Source: SZUA-430 sp040381215 (GTDB lineage: Bacteria > Pseudomonadota > Alphaproteobacteria > Micropepsales > Micropepsaceae). Taken from it: DNA of 64,000 nucleotides. The position numbers and the translations under genes were made by a program. The notes beneath the pieces were generated by a model. That model saw nothing but the letters and a program-made list of their open reading frames with translations, made no database searches and had not been told where the DNA came from. Positions 53,542 through 62,011 of the stretch are shown here, piece by piece. Location of the stretch: the NCBI GenBank assembly GCA_040381215.1, contig JBEIHO010000002.1:44851-108850 (forward strand), given 5' to 3'. Numbering within the stretch: position 1 is the first letter of the stretch; the number at the start of each line of letters is the position of its first letter.

Positions 53542-55059
53542 CTACTTGAGCTCGATCCGGGCTGATTTTCCGAAGGCGTCGGCAAGCATCTCGAAACGTT
53601 TCATGCTGGCCTCGGCGATCAGGGCCTGGTGGCGCCTGGGCAGGGTCACGACGAGGTTCACGGGTGTCAGGCGGATTGCGCTTGTCTGCAGCACGGCCGG
53701 CGACGGTCCTGCAAGGACAAGGGCCGCGCGGATTGCGAGGCCAAGCCTGCGGGCGCGGGCTGCGGCCTCCTCGCCGATGAAGCGGGCGGCGCGCTTCTCG
53801 AGCTTGTCGTCGGTCCCCCCGTAGCGATGGAACAGCGCGAGGGCGAGCGTGTTGCGACGGGGATGGTCGATACCGATGAAGGGGGCGTTCAGCACCTCTT
53901 CGTAGATCAGTTCCGCGCGGTGGTCCGGGTGGCCGCGCCAGCCCGTGTCGGCCAGGTGGCAGGCTGCCCGGCGCAAGCGATCGAAGGCCTTGTCGGTTGC
54001 CGGGAACAGGGGCGCCGTCCACTGCTCGAGGATGCTGCCGAGGGCAGGATCGCGCCCGAGGCGACGGGACATGTCCTCGCAGGCGGACAGCAAGGGATCG
54101 CGGGCGCGCTCGTCGGCGGCCAGCCTCGAGAACAGCAGCCCCTCGCGCACGCCGAAGGCGGAAATGATGACACGCTCGAGGCGACCGACCTTGAGCAGGC
54201 GCTCCATCACCACGGCCCCGAAGGGAATGGCCTCGGCGCGCTTGCGGGTCACGCCGGCTGCGCTTTCGAGCGACTTGCGCGAGAGCCCCGCGATCAGGGT
54301 GGTGAAGTCGATCGCGCGGTCGCGCATGATCTCGTAGTGATGCAGGATGCGGACTGGGTGCTGCACGTTTTCAAGATGCATGCGCGCGATGTTGCGCCAG
54401 ACCCCGCCGACTGCATAAAGCGACTTGCCGCGCAGGCGTTCGAGGGCCGGCAGTTTCTCGAGGCCGGCATCGACGATGGCGCGGGCCTTTTCCGGCCGGC
54501 CTTCCGAGAGGTCCATCAGGCGCAAGGGGCCAAAGGGCAAGGTCAGGCCGCCGGAGTGCTGCCCCTGCGCGACGAAAGCCAGTTCGAGACTGCCGCCACC
54601 AAGGTCGCCCACGACGCCCTCGGCCTCGGGTATGCCGGCAAGCACACCTTCAGCGGCAAAGCGGGCTTCGTCCTCGCCGCTCAGGATGCGGATCGGCGTG
54701 CCGATGGCGCTGCGGGCGCGCGCGACGAATTCGGCGCCGTTGCGGGCGTCGCGGACGGCTGCGGTGGCGAAGGTTTCGAGGCGAACGACGCCGACGGACC
54801 GCGCCACTTCCTGGTAGCGGGCGAGCGCGGCGAGCGCGGCGGTGCTGCCCTCTTCGTCCAGCACGCCGGTGCGCACCATGTTGCGCCCGATCGCGCAGAG
54901 CGACTTTTCATTGAACAGGGCCAGCGGGCTGCGCACGAGGCGGTCATAGATGACGAGGCGCACCGAGTTCGAGCCGATATCGACGACGCCAATGGGCCCT
55001 TCGGGCGCGGTCGCGATGGCGCGCTTTTGCTGTTGTTCGCCTGGCAGGGCCGACGTCAA
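53542..55059 (-). CDS. ppx: Ppx/GppA-type exopolyphosphatase
   Basis: 505 residues with the actin-like ATPase fold of Ppx/GppA: GVVDIGSNSVRLVIYD at the N-terminus and GDLGGGSLELAFV for phosphate binding. A C-terminal HD-like helical part has RRAACHLADTGWRGHP and YEEVLNAPFIGIDHPRRNTLA. It removes phosphate from polyphosphate and/or pppGpp. It starts 3 bases after the ppk1 stop codon, so synthesis and breakdown of polyphosphate are coregulated. Confidence 0.92.
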   Translation of the reverse strand: MTSALPGEQQQKRAIATAPEGPIGVVDIGSNSVRLVIYDRLVRSPLALFNEKSLCAIGRNMVRTGVLDEEGSTAALAALARYQEVARSVGVVRLETFATAAVRDARNGAEFVARARSAIGTPIRILSGEDEARFAAEGVLAGIPEAEGVVGDLGGGSLELAFVAQGQHSGGLTLPFGPLRLMDLSEGRPEKARAIVDAGLEKLPALERLRGKSLYAVGGVWRNIARMHLENVQHPVRILHHYEIMRDRAIDFTTLIAGLSRKSLESAAGVTRKRAEAIPFGAVVMERLLKVGRLERVIISAFGVREGLLFSRLAADERARDPLLSACEDMSRRLGRDPALGSILEQWTAPLFPATDKAFDRLRRAACHLADTGWRGHPDHRAELIYEEVLNAPFIGIDHPRRNTLALALFHRYGGTDDKLEKRAARFIGEEAAARARRLGLAIRAALVLAGPSPAVLQTSAIRLTPVNLVVTLPRRHQALIAEASMKRFEMLADAFGKSARIELK

Positions 55060-55062
55060 CGG

Positions 55063-57324
55063 TCAGCTTCCCCGGGTCCGCGGCGCGCGCTGCCCCGTGC
55101 GGGCGGTCGCCTGGCGGGTGGGTGCCTTGCTGCCCTGGCCGGACAGGCTGGGGTTGGTCATGAAGTAGTCGTGGGCGCTGAAGGCGTCCGGGGCGTCGGC
55201 GCCGGCGGCGCGGACATAGCTGCCGTCCGGCTGCAACAGCCAGCTCTGCGCGACATCCCTGAGGTTCGCATTCATGATCTGCCCCATCACCTGCTCGTGC
55301 ACCGTCGGGTTCTCGACCGGGACCAGGACCTCGACGCGGCGGTCGAGGTTGCGCGGCATCCAGTCGGCGGAGGACATGTACACTTTGGCATTCGCGTGAG
55401 GCAACCCGTGACCGTTGCCAAAGCACACGACGCGGGCGTGTTCGAGGAAACGACCCACAATGCTCTTGACGCGGATATTCTCGGACAGGCCCGGGATGCC
55501 GGGCCTGAGGCAGCATATGCCACGGACGACAAGGTCGATCTGCACACCGGCCTGGCTGGCGCGATAGAGCTCGTCGATCACCGACGAATCAACCAGCGCG
55601 TTGAGCTTGGCCCAGATACGACCGGGCTTGCCGGCGCGGGCGTGCGCAATTTCCTGCTCGATGTGGTCGATCAGGGTCTGGCGAAGGTTCATGGGTGAAA
55701 CCGCCAGCTTGTCGAGCTGCTCGGGCCGCGCGTAACCCGTGATGAAGTTGAAGACCTTGCCGGCGTCGCGGCCCATGGCCTGGTCGGCCGTGAAGAGCGA
55801 GAGGTCGGTGTAGATGCGGGCGGTCGTGGCGTGATAGTTGCCGGTGCCGAAATGCGTGTAGGTGCGCATGGTGCCGCCCTCGCGTCGCACCACAAGCGAC
55901 AGCTTGGCGTGTGTCTTGAGCTCGATGAACCCATAGACGACCTGGACGCCGGCGCGCTGCAGGTCGGATGCCCACTTGATGTTGGCGGCCTCGTCGAAGC
56001 GCGCCTTCAGCTCGACGACGGCGGTTACGGACTTGCCGGCCTCGGCGGCCTCGATGAGCGCCTGGACCACCGGGGAGTCGTTGCCCGTGCGATAGAGGGT
56101 CTGCTTGATGGCCACAACATCGGGGTCGGCTGCGGCCTGCCGCAGGAACTGCACGACGACGTCGAAGGCCTCGAAGGGGTGATGGACGATGAAGTCCTTG
56201 GCGCGAATGGCGGCGAAGCAGTCACCGTTGAATTCGCGGATGCGCTCGGGGTAGCGCGGGTTGTACGGCTTGAAGGCAAGCTCGGGGTGGTCGGCGGCGA
56301 TGAGCTGGCGCGTATCGGCCAGGCCGAGCAGACCGTCCACGATCACAGGGGCGCGGCCGCCGAGCTCGATCTTTTCGGCAAGGACGGCGCGCAGGGCCTC
56401 GGGCATCGACTGTTCGATCTTGAGGCGGATGACGCTGCCGCGGCGGCGACGCTTGAGGGCACCCTCGAACCAACGGGCCAGATCCTCGGCTTCCTCGGCC
56501 ACTTCGATGTCGCTGTCGCGGATCACGCGGAAGCAGCCCATGCCCAGCACGTCGTAGCCGGGGAAAAGCTTGTCGAGGAATTCGCCGATCACCTTCTCCA
56601 GCGCGATGAAGCGGGCGGGTTCGCCCGCGCCTCCCGGCAGGCGGATGAAGCGTGGCACCTGACCGGGGATCGGCACGAGCGCGTCCATCTCGTGCCCGTC
56701 GGCGCGGCGCTTGAGTTGCAGCACGAGGGCCAGGCCCAGGTTGGGGATGAAGGGAAACGGGTGGGCAGGATCGATCGCGAGCGGCGTGAGGACGGGCGCC
56801 ACGTCGTTGACGAACCGGGCCTCGAGCCACTGGTGCTCGACCGGCGAAAGGTCAACGGGGGTAATGACCGCGATACCCGCTTTCCTGAGCAAGGCCTGCA
56901 GCGACAGCCACACCGTGTGCTGCTCGTCCATGAGGCGCATCGCCTGCGCGTCGATGGCGTCAAGCTGCTGCTGGGGACGCAAGCCGTCATCCGATAACGT
57001 GTTGACGCCGGCGCGCACCATGCCCTTGAGGCCGGCGACGCGCACCATGTAGAACTCGTCGAGGTTTGCCGCCGAGATCGACAGGAAGCGCAGGCGCTCG
57101 AGCAGCGGGTGGCGCGCGTTCTTGGCTTCCTCGAGCACGCGGGTGTTGAAGGCAAGCCATGACAGCTCGCGGTTGATCAGGCGATCGGGCGACTTCGGAT
57201 CGACGGGCCTTGCCTGCGAACGGGCTTCGCGCTTCTGTGTCCCTGAATTATTGGGGGACGCCTGCGCGTCACGCCGTGTTGTCGAGTTTTCCATTGCCGC
57301 CTTTGTCCCACCGCCAAGGGTCAT
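55063..57324 (-). CDS. ppk1: Polyphosphate kinase 1
   Basis: The 753-residue enzyme has RLINRELSWLAFNTRVLEEA and SAANLDEFYMVRVAGLKG (N-terminal helical domain), the long head domain, then HHPFEAFDVVVQFL and VIALKQ-type sequence as VVAIKQTLYRTGNDSP. The catalytic His lies in TYTHFGTGNYHATTARIYTDLSLFTAD. It polymerises the gamma-phosphate of ATP. The short Ser/Thr/Arg-rich N-terminus is divergent. AAGGGG is 8 bases before the ATG at 57324. Position between hdaA and ppx in one transcript. Confidence 0.94.
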   Translation of the reverse strand: MTLGGGTKAAMENSTTRRDAQASPNNSGTQKREARSQARPVDPKSPDRLINRELSWLAFNTRVLEEAKNARHPLLERLRFLSISAANLDEFYMVRVAGLKGMVRAGVNTLSDDGLRPQQQLDAIDAQAMRLMDEQHTVWLSLQALLRKAGIAVITPVDLSPVEHQWLEARFVNDVAPVLTPLAIDPAHPFPFIPNLGLALVLQLKRRADGHEMDALVPIPGQVPRFIRLPGGAGEPARFIALEKVIGEFLDKLFPGYDVLGMGCFRVIRDSDIEVAEEAEDLARWFEGALKRRRRGSVIRLKIEQSMPEALRAVLAEKIELGGRAPVIVDGLLGLADTRQLIAADHPELAFKPYNPRYPERIREFNGDCFAAIRAKDFIVHHPFEAFDVVVQFLRQAAADPDVVAIKQTLYRTGNDSPVVQALIEAAEAGKSVTAVVELKARFDEAANIKWASDLQRAGVQVVYGFIELKTHAKLSLVVRREGGTMRTYTHFGTGNYHATTARIYTDLSLFTADQAMGRDAGKVFNFITGYARPEQLDKLAVSPMNLRQTLIDHIEQEIAHARAGKPGRIWAKLNALVDSSVIDELYRASQAGVQIDLVVRGICCLRPGIPGLSENIRVKSIVGRFLEHARVVCFGNGHGLPHANAKVYMSSADWMPRNLDRRVEVLVPVENPTVHEQVMGQIMNANLRDVAQSWLLQPDGSYVRAAGADAPDAFSAHDYFMTNPSLSGQGSKAPTRQATARTGQRAPRTRGS

Positions 57325-57350
57325 TCCCCAATTCCCCTTGGCGGATGACC

Positions 57351-58073
57351 CTAGCCCAACGGATCCTCATTGTCAGCGTGCCGCGCGTCGTCATCGCCGT
57401 AAAGCCGCTGCAATGCACGCGCAGCGGTTTCGATGGAGGGCTTGCGCTTTTTCTCGAGCGCGAGATAGTCCATCAGGGCAACCAGACGTTCGGCATCGAC
57501 GAAAGAACGCCTGAGCCTGGGCGCAAGATAGGCAATCAAAGCTTCAGGAAACTTAAGCTGGCGGTCATGTGACAGTTTTATGAGCACGCGGGCCATCAGC
57601 GCCTCGTCAGGCAAATCAAGGCCTGCGCCACCGACCGCGGTTAACCGGGAGTGAAGATCGGGCACCGAGGTGGGCCAGCGCTGCGGGGCGTCCTCGCCGG
57701 TCAGCAGCAGCCAGCCGTCGGTCTGGTTGATGAAGTTGATCAGATGAAACAATCCGGCGCCGCCGGTCGACTGCCCTGCCCCGTCGACAAGCACGGCCAG
57801 TCCCGGGGCCAGGTCGGCGAGACGGTCGACGGTGACGTCGGCTGGCGCCAGTTCGAGCGCGGCGGCCTCGCGGCGCCAGACCTGCGCGAGGTGGGTCTTG
57901 CCGCTGCCGCTTGGTCCCCAGATCGCGCACACGCGGGCGGGCCATTGGGGCCAGGCGTCGATGAAGGCCAGGGCTGCGGCGTTCGACGCACCAGCGATGA
58001 AGTCCTCGCGTGCGGTGCTGCGCTTCAGTTCGAACGCGAAGGGCAATTGCGCGGCAGGGGACGCGGGCGCCAT
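57351..58073 (-). CDS. hdaA: HdaA/Hda-like regulatory inactivator of DnaA
   Basis: A 240-residue AAA+ protein resembling the core of DnaA without its DNA-binding domain. PFAFELKRSTAREDFIAGASNAAALAFIDAWPQWP and Walker A IWGPSGSGKTHLAQVW are characteristic. Walker B is degenerate (LAVLVDGA). DLHSRLTAVGG marks the AAA+ sensor region. HdaA stimulates hydrolysis of DnaA-bound ATP after replication starts. It is 26 bases upstream of ppk1 and 28 bases after the CDP-alcohol phosphotransferase gene. Confidence 0.88.
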   Translation of the reverse strand: MAPASPAAQLPFAFELKRSTAREDFIAGASNAAALAFIDAWPQWPARVCAIWGPSGSGKTHLAQVWRREAAALELAPADVTVDRLADLAPGLAVLVDGAGQSTGGAGLFHLINFINQTDGWLLLTGEDAPQRWPTSVPDLHSRLTAVGGAGLDLPDEALMARVLIKLSHDRQLKFPEALIAYLAPRLRRSFVDAERLVALMDYLALEKKRKPSIETAARALQRLYGDDDARHADNEDPLG

Positions 58074-58101
58074 CTAGACGGGGGCTCCGCTGCTTGCAGG
58101 G

Positions 58102-58719
58102 CTAACCACCGCGCGAGGCTCCCGCTTCGCGCATGGCACGTTGGCCTTCGAAGTAATAGGCGATCCACGAGGCGATCGTGAAGGCGCCTGCGAGCAGCGC
58201 AATGCCCAGGCGCAGGCTGTCGAACCCGAGGCTGAACGCGAGGTCCGCCATCGTCACGAGAAGCAGCAACACCTGGAAGAAGGTCGTCAGTTTCGACACG
58301 AAGAGAGGCTTCATGCGCAGGGGCTGGCTGGTCATGCGGTTGAACGCGGCAACGGTCGCCACGATGGCAACGTCACGCGCCAGCACGACGACCATCAGCC
58401 ACAGCGGCAGGTGGCCCTGCGCGGTGAGCAGGCCGAACAGGGTCACGATCAGGATCTTGTCGGCGATGGGATCGAGATAGGCGCCGATGACGGATTTATG
58501 ACTGAAGTGGCGGGCAAGGAAGCCGTCGATCGCATCCGACGCGCCGGCGACCATGGTCAGCCAGAACGCGCGGTTATAGTCCTGCCCGAGAAGGGCAATC
58601 GCGATGAACGGGACCAGGACCAGGCGAACAGCCGTGACGCCATTTGCAAGCGTCAGGCCGTATTGCTGTGGCCTAAGGAACCACGGGGTTCGGGCTGGCG
58701 GCGGATGGGGCGGCTGCAT
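58102..58719 (-). CDS. CDP-alcohol phosphatidyltransferase, PgsA-like
   Basis: 205 residues, multi-pass, with the canonical CDP-OH-P motif D-x2-DG-x2-AR-x8-G-x3-D-x3-D in DAIDGFLARHFSHKSVIGAYLDPIAD. Helices surround it. It resembles phosphatidylglycerolphosphate or related phospholipid head-group transferases; the acceptor alcohol is not defined. The start (ATG 58719, MQPPHPPPART) lies 47 bases inside the end of the DUF2066 gene, so translation is coupled. Followed by hdaA. Confidence 0.88.
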   Translation of the reverse strand: MQPPHPPPARTPWFLRPQQYGLTLANGVTAVRLVLVPFIAIALLGQDYNRAFWLTMVAGASDAIDGFLARHFSHKSVIGAYLDPIADKILIVTLFGLLTAQGHLPLWLMVVVLARDVAIVATVAAFNRMTSQPLRMKPLFVSKLTTFFQVLLLLVTMADLAFSLGFDSLRLGIALLAGAFTIASWIAYYFEGQRAMREAGASRGG

Positions 58720-59806
58720 TTCTCGAGATTGTCCATTGGCCCTGGTTGTCGGCCGCCAGCATGACGTTCGACTGCGCGAGCGCGGTCTGCAACTGGTCGA
58801 CACGACCGACGTGGTCGAGGCGGATGCGTGCGCCACCGACCGTCATTTCCTCGACAGCCACGCGCTGGATGGCGCGGGTTGCCTCTAGCGTGCGGCGGAT
58901 GGCGACCCATTCCTGCAAGGTGCGGAACGGCACGCGGGCGGCGACGCTGGACTGGGTGGAAAAATCGACCGATGTGGTGCGCTTCCACTCTTCCTGCAGG
59001 GTGTCGGCGACGGCACCGGCGGCGCGCATGCCAAGCGTCGGGTCATCCTCGGTGCCCTGGCGGCTGAAAGCCTGCGCGCGGGGAACCCGGCTCTCGGGGC
59101 GAATATGCGTGGTCGATACCTGGAACCCGGTGGCCGAGCGGGTGATCGAGGCCACCAGCACCGAGCCTGCGCCATATTTGTCGGCAAGCGGCTTGACCAT
59201 GTTCCAGTCGGCCATCTGCGACACGGCGGCCAGGGCCGTGATGTCGGCCGCATCGCCAACCGGGACCGCGACCGGCACCAGGCGCGGGCGGCGGCTCTGC
59301 GATGACCAGGCCGTGCCCCAGAAGGACTCCGGTTGCCACGCGGTGCCGTTGAGCGCGATGACCAGCACCGGCTTCGAGACGGCCTCGGAATACTGCACGC
59401 CAGACTTGCGCAGCACGTCGCGCACACTTGCTGCGTTGAACAGGTAGGTCACCGTGGCGAGGTAGCGCGTGCTCGAGTGTCGTTCATTGGCGATGTCGAA
59501 TGACCTGACCAGGGGTTCGAGCGCCTCGTCCGTCAGGGGCGGCAGCTTGGACCATTCGGCGAAAGGGGTCAGGCGGCGGAACATGTCGATCCAGGCGCGC
59601 TGGCGGCCCTTGGCCAGCGCCGCGTCCTTCGCGGCCGACGGGCTGGTGCCGGTGCCATCCACCGCGATGTCCGATACCGTCCACAGGTCTTTTGCCGCGG
59701 CCGTCGATACCGTCATCAGCGAGAGCGCCAGCATCACCGCCAGCCCCAGGACCGCCGTGCAGGCAGACAGCGACGCCCGCGGGCGCCAGCCAGACCGATC
59801 AAACAT
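58673..59806 (-). CDS. DUF2066 domain-containing exported protein
   Basis: 377 residues with a signal sequence (LSACTAVLGLAVMLALSLMTVSTAAAK) and the DUF2066 core (VSDIAVDGTGTSPSAAKDAALAKGRQRAWIDMFRRLTPFAEW, then SRYLATVTYLFN-like STRYLATVTYLFNAASVRDVL). Family function is unknown; the fold suggests a periplasmic scaffold. The exact start is unclear: ATG at 59806 is preferred because GGTGG lies 8-9 bases before it, with ATG 59812 possible. First gene of the DUF2066-phosphotransferase-hdaA-ppk1-ppx transcript. Confidence 0.85.
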   Translation of the reverse strand: MFDRSGWRPRASLSACTAVLGLAVMLALSLMTVSTAAAKDLWTVSDIAVDGTGTSPSAAKDAALAKGRQRAWIDMFRRLTPFAEWSKLPPLTDEALEPLVRSFDIANERHSSTRYLATVTYLFNAASVRDVLRKSGVQYSEAVSKPVLVIALNGTAWQPESFWGTAWSSQSRRPRLVPVAVPVGDAADITALAAVSQMADWNMVKPLADKYGAGSVLVASITRSATGFQVSTTHIRPESRVPRAQAFSRQGTEDDPTLGMRAAGAVADTLQEEWKRTTSVDFSTQSSVAARVPFRTLQEWVAIRRTLEATRAIQRVAVEEMTVGGARIRLDHVGRVDQLQTALAQSNVMLAADNQGQWTISRNAAAPSAASPNPVVP

Positions 59807-60020
59807 TGCCATTACCACCAAGGTTTCCGACTTTCTGCGCGAACCTACACGATCCGGCTTGCCGGGCGCAAAGGGGAGTTTGTTACCCCAATGGGCGCGT
59901 GCCTGACACTTTCGGGTCGTTTGCGTCTCGGGGGGCTGGGCTTTAGCTTCGCTGCACGCTCCGACTCACGCCATGCGTCAGGCCGCATGCGCCCAGCAAC
60001 ACCGGGAGGCGCGCCGCCCC

Positions 60021-60701
60021 ATGCACATCCAGCAGAAATTCATCGCCGGCATCCTCACTCTCCTGCCGCTTGCCGCGGTCTGGGTGATCCTCAAGCTCAT
60101 CATCGATGCGCTGTCCTATTTCGGCAGTCCGTGGGTCAGCTGGTTCGCGGCTACCGTCGGGCCGTTTCTGCCGTCCGGGGTGGAACATGTGCTCTCGAGC
60201 GCGGCCTTCCTCTACATCATCGGGACGATCTTTGCGCTTGGGGTCATCTATACGGTCGGGTCGCTGGCATCGCGGGTCGTGGGGCAGCAGTTGCTCGAGG
60301 CGTTCGAAGGCATGCTGGCGCGCGTACCGTTCGTGCACATGATCTATTCGTCGACCAAGAAGGTCATCTCGGTACTGCAGACCAAGCAGGACAATGTCCA
60401 GCGCGTGGTCCTCATCGACTTTCCCAACGCCGACATGCGCGCGATCGGCTTTGCCATGCGTACCTTCCACGAGACCACGACCGGACAGGAACTGACGGCG
60501 GTGTTCGTGCCGACGGCTCCCAACCCCACTTCGGGCTATCTCGAGATCGTTCCGACGGCAAACCTGATCCCGGTCGACATGACCGCCGACCAGGCCATGG
60601 CGATGATCGTCTCGGGTGGCGTCGTGGGGCCCGACAGGATCACGTTCCTGCACAAGCCGACGCCCTCGCCCTTGCCGCCCGCGGCCAGGCCTCACTCGTA
60701 G
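60021..60701 (+). CDS. DUF502 family membrane protein
   Basis: 226 residues with two N-terminal helices (FIAGILTLLPLAAVWVILKLIIDAL and FLYIIGTIFALGVIYTVGSLA) and the diagnostic DUF502 stretch RVPFVHMIYSSTKKVISVLQTK, ERVV-like VQRVVLIDFPNADMRAIGFAM, and FVPTAPNPTSGYLEIVP. Family members are widespread in Proteobacteria and their role is not settled. The ATG at 60021 follows GGGAGG at about 11 bases. It overlaps the convergent permease gene at the 3' end by 10 bases and is divergent from the DUF2066 operon. Confidence 0.88.
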   Translation: MHIQQKFIAGILTLLPLAAVWVILKLIIDALSYFGSPWVSWFAATVGPFLPSGVEHVLSSAAFLYIIGTIFALGVIYTVGSLASRVVGQQLLEAFEGMLARVPFVHMIYSSTKKVISVLQTKQDNVQRVVLIDFPNADMRAIGFAMRTFHETTTGQELTAVFVPTAPNPTSGYLEIVPTANLIPVDMTADQAMAMIVSGGVVGPDRITFLHKPTPSPLPPAARPHS

Positions 60702-61888
60702 CGAAGCGCCTCGATCGGATCGAGGCGCGAGGCCCTGAGGGCGGGGAAGAAGCCGAAGGCGATGCCGATCAGCGTCGGCACGCCGAAGCCCAGCAATACA
60801 ACTTCGAACGTCACGGCGACGGGAACACCGATCGCGCTACCGATCGCCGTGGCGCCCAGGAAGCCCAGCGTCGCACCGGTGACGCCGCCGGCCAGCGATA
60901 GAACGACAGCCTCGAGCAGGAACTGCAGAAGCACGTCGGATTGCTGGGCGCCGACCGCCAGCCTGATGCCGATTTCGCGCGTGCGCTCGGTCACGGCGAC
61001 CAGCATGACGTTCATGATGCCGATGCCGCCGACCACGAGGCTGATGGCGGCGACGCCGGCGACGGTGAGCGCGAGCTGGAAGCCAATCGACTGAAGCTTC
61101 TTGACCTGTTCGCGGATGTCCTCGACCCGGAAATTGTTCTTGCGGTCGCCCGTGATGCCGCGGCGCTCGCGCATGAGGCGCGTGATCGCCTCGACCGCGG
61201 GCGTGATCTGGTTCTTTGACTGCGCCATCACGAAGATGGCATCGACATTGCTGTTCCCGTCGAGCCGGCGCTGGAAGGCTGCGAGGGGCATGATGACCAT
61301 GTCATCGGCGTCATTGACCACGAACGAGTTCGCCGATCGCGCAATCGTGCCGATGATCTCGCAGTTGAAGGTCCCCGACCTGAGCGTCGCGCCCACGGGG
61401 TTCAGGTTGCCGAACAGCTCCTTGCGCGGCGTGTCGCCGAGCAGGCAGACGGTGCTGCCGATATTGATCTCGGCGCGGGTGAAATTGCGCCCGAGGCCAA
61501 TCTTCCAGTTGCGGATCGGAAACATCTCCAGCGTGACGCCCGAGACCTCGGTCTGGTACTCGCGCCCGAGGGCGGACACCATCAGGTAGTCCGAGCTCTG
61601 GGGGGCCACGCCGGCGAGGCCATTGATGGAATTGCGGATGGCTTCGACGTCGCCAAGCCGCAACGGCACCCGGCGGTCCTGGCCCGGCTCGCGCCGCGGC
61701 TGGACGATGATCATGTTGCGGGCGACGGCCTCGACATCGTCCATCACCTGGCGCGACACGCCCTGCATCACCGAGACGACGACGATCACCGCCGCCACGC
61801 CGATGATCATGCCCAGCGCGGTGAGCGATGTGCGCAGCAGGTTGGCGCGCAATTCGCGCAGGGCCATGAGGATGGTGCTCAGGAACAT
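60692..61888 (-). CDS. MacB-type ABC permease, second of a tandem pair
   Basis: A 398-residue FtsX/MacB-type permease: one N-terminal helix (LTALGMIIGVAAVIVVVSVMQG), periplasmic domain with VMPLAAFQRRLDGNSNVDAIFV, and C-terminal helices with VVGGIGIMNVMLVAVTERTREIGIRLAVGAQQSDVLLQFL. Its start region (MFLSTILMALRELRAN) is nearly identical to that of the paralogue upstream at 63208. No ATPase or adaptor gene is adjacent in either direction in this window, unlike the macA-macB set at 41-44 kb. Confidence 0.9.
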   Translation of the reverse strand: MFLSTILMALRELRANLLRTSLTALGMIIGVAAVIVVVSVMQGVSRQVMDDVEAVARNMIIVQPRREPGQDRRVPLRLGDVEAIRNSINGLAGVAPQSSDYLMVSALGREYQTEVSGVTLEMFPIRNWKIGLGRNFTRAEINIGSTVCLLGDTPRKELFGNLNPVGATLRSGTFNCEIIGTIARSANSFVVNDADDMVIMPLAAFQRRLDGNSNVDAIFVMAQSKNQITPAVEAITRLMRERRGITGDRKNNFRVEDIREQVKKLQSIGFQLALTVAGVAAISLVVGGIGIMNVMLVAVTERTREIGIRLAVGAQQSDVLLQFLLEAVVLSLAGGVTGATLGFLGATAIGSAIGVPVAVTFEVVLLGFGVPTLIGIAFGFFPALRASRLDPIEALRYE

Positions 61889-62011
61889 GGTCTTGCCCTT
61901 ATCGCCTGTTCCGGTGAAGCCCGGCTCGAGCGTCCTCGCTTCGACCCCGAGAAGCGTGCGCCGGCAAGCGCCCCGCCCGAGGCGCAGCCCTCATTTATCG
62001 TGAACTTTTTC

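Noticed and set aside
53629..55698. A 689-codon plus-strand open frame opposite ppx and ppk1
   Set aside because: Shadow frame; the minus strand encodes two well-defined enzymes over the same bases.
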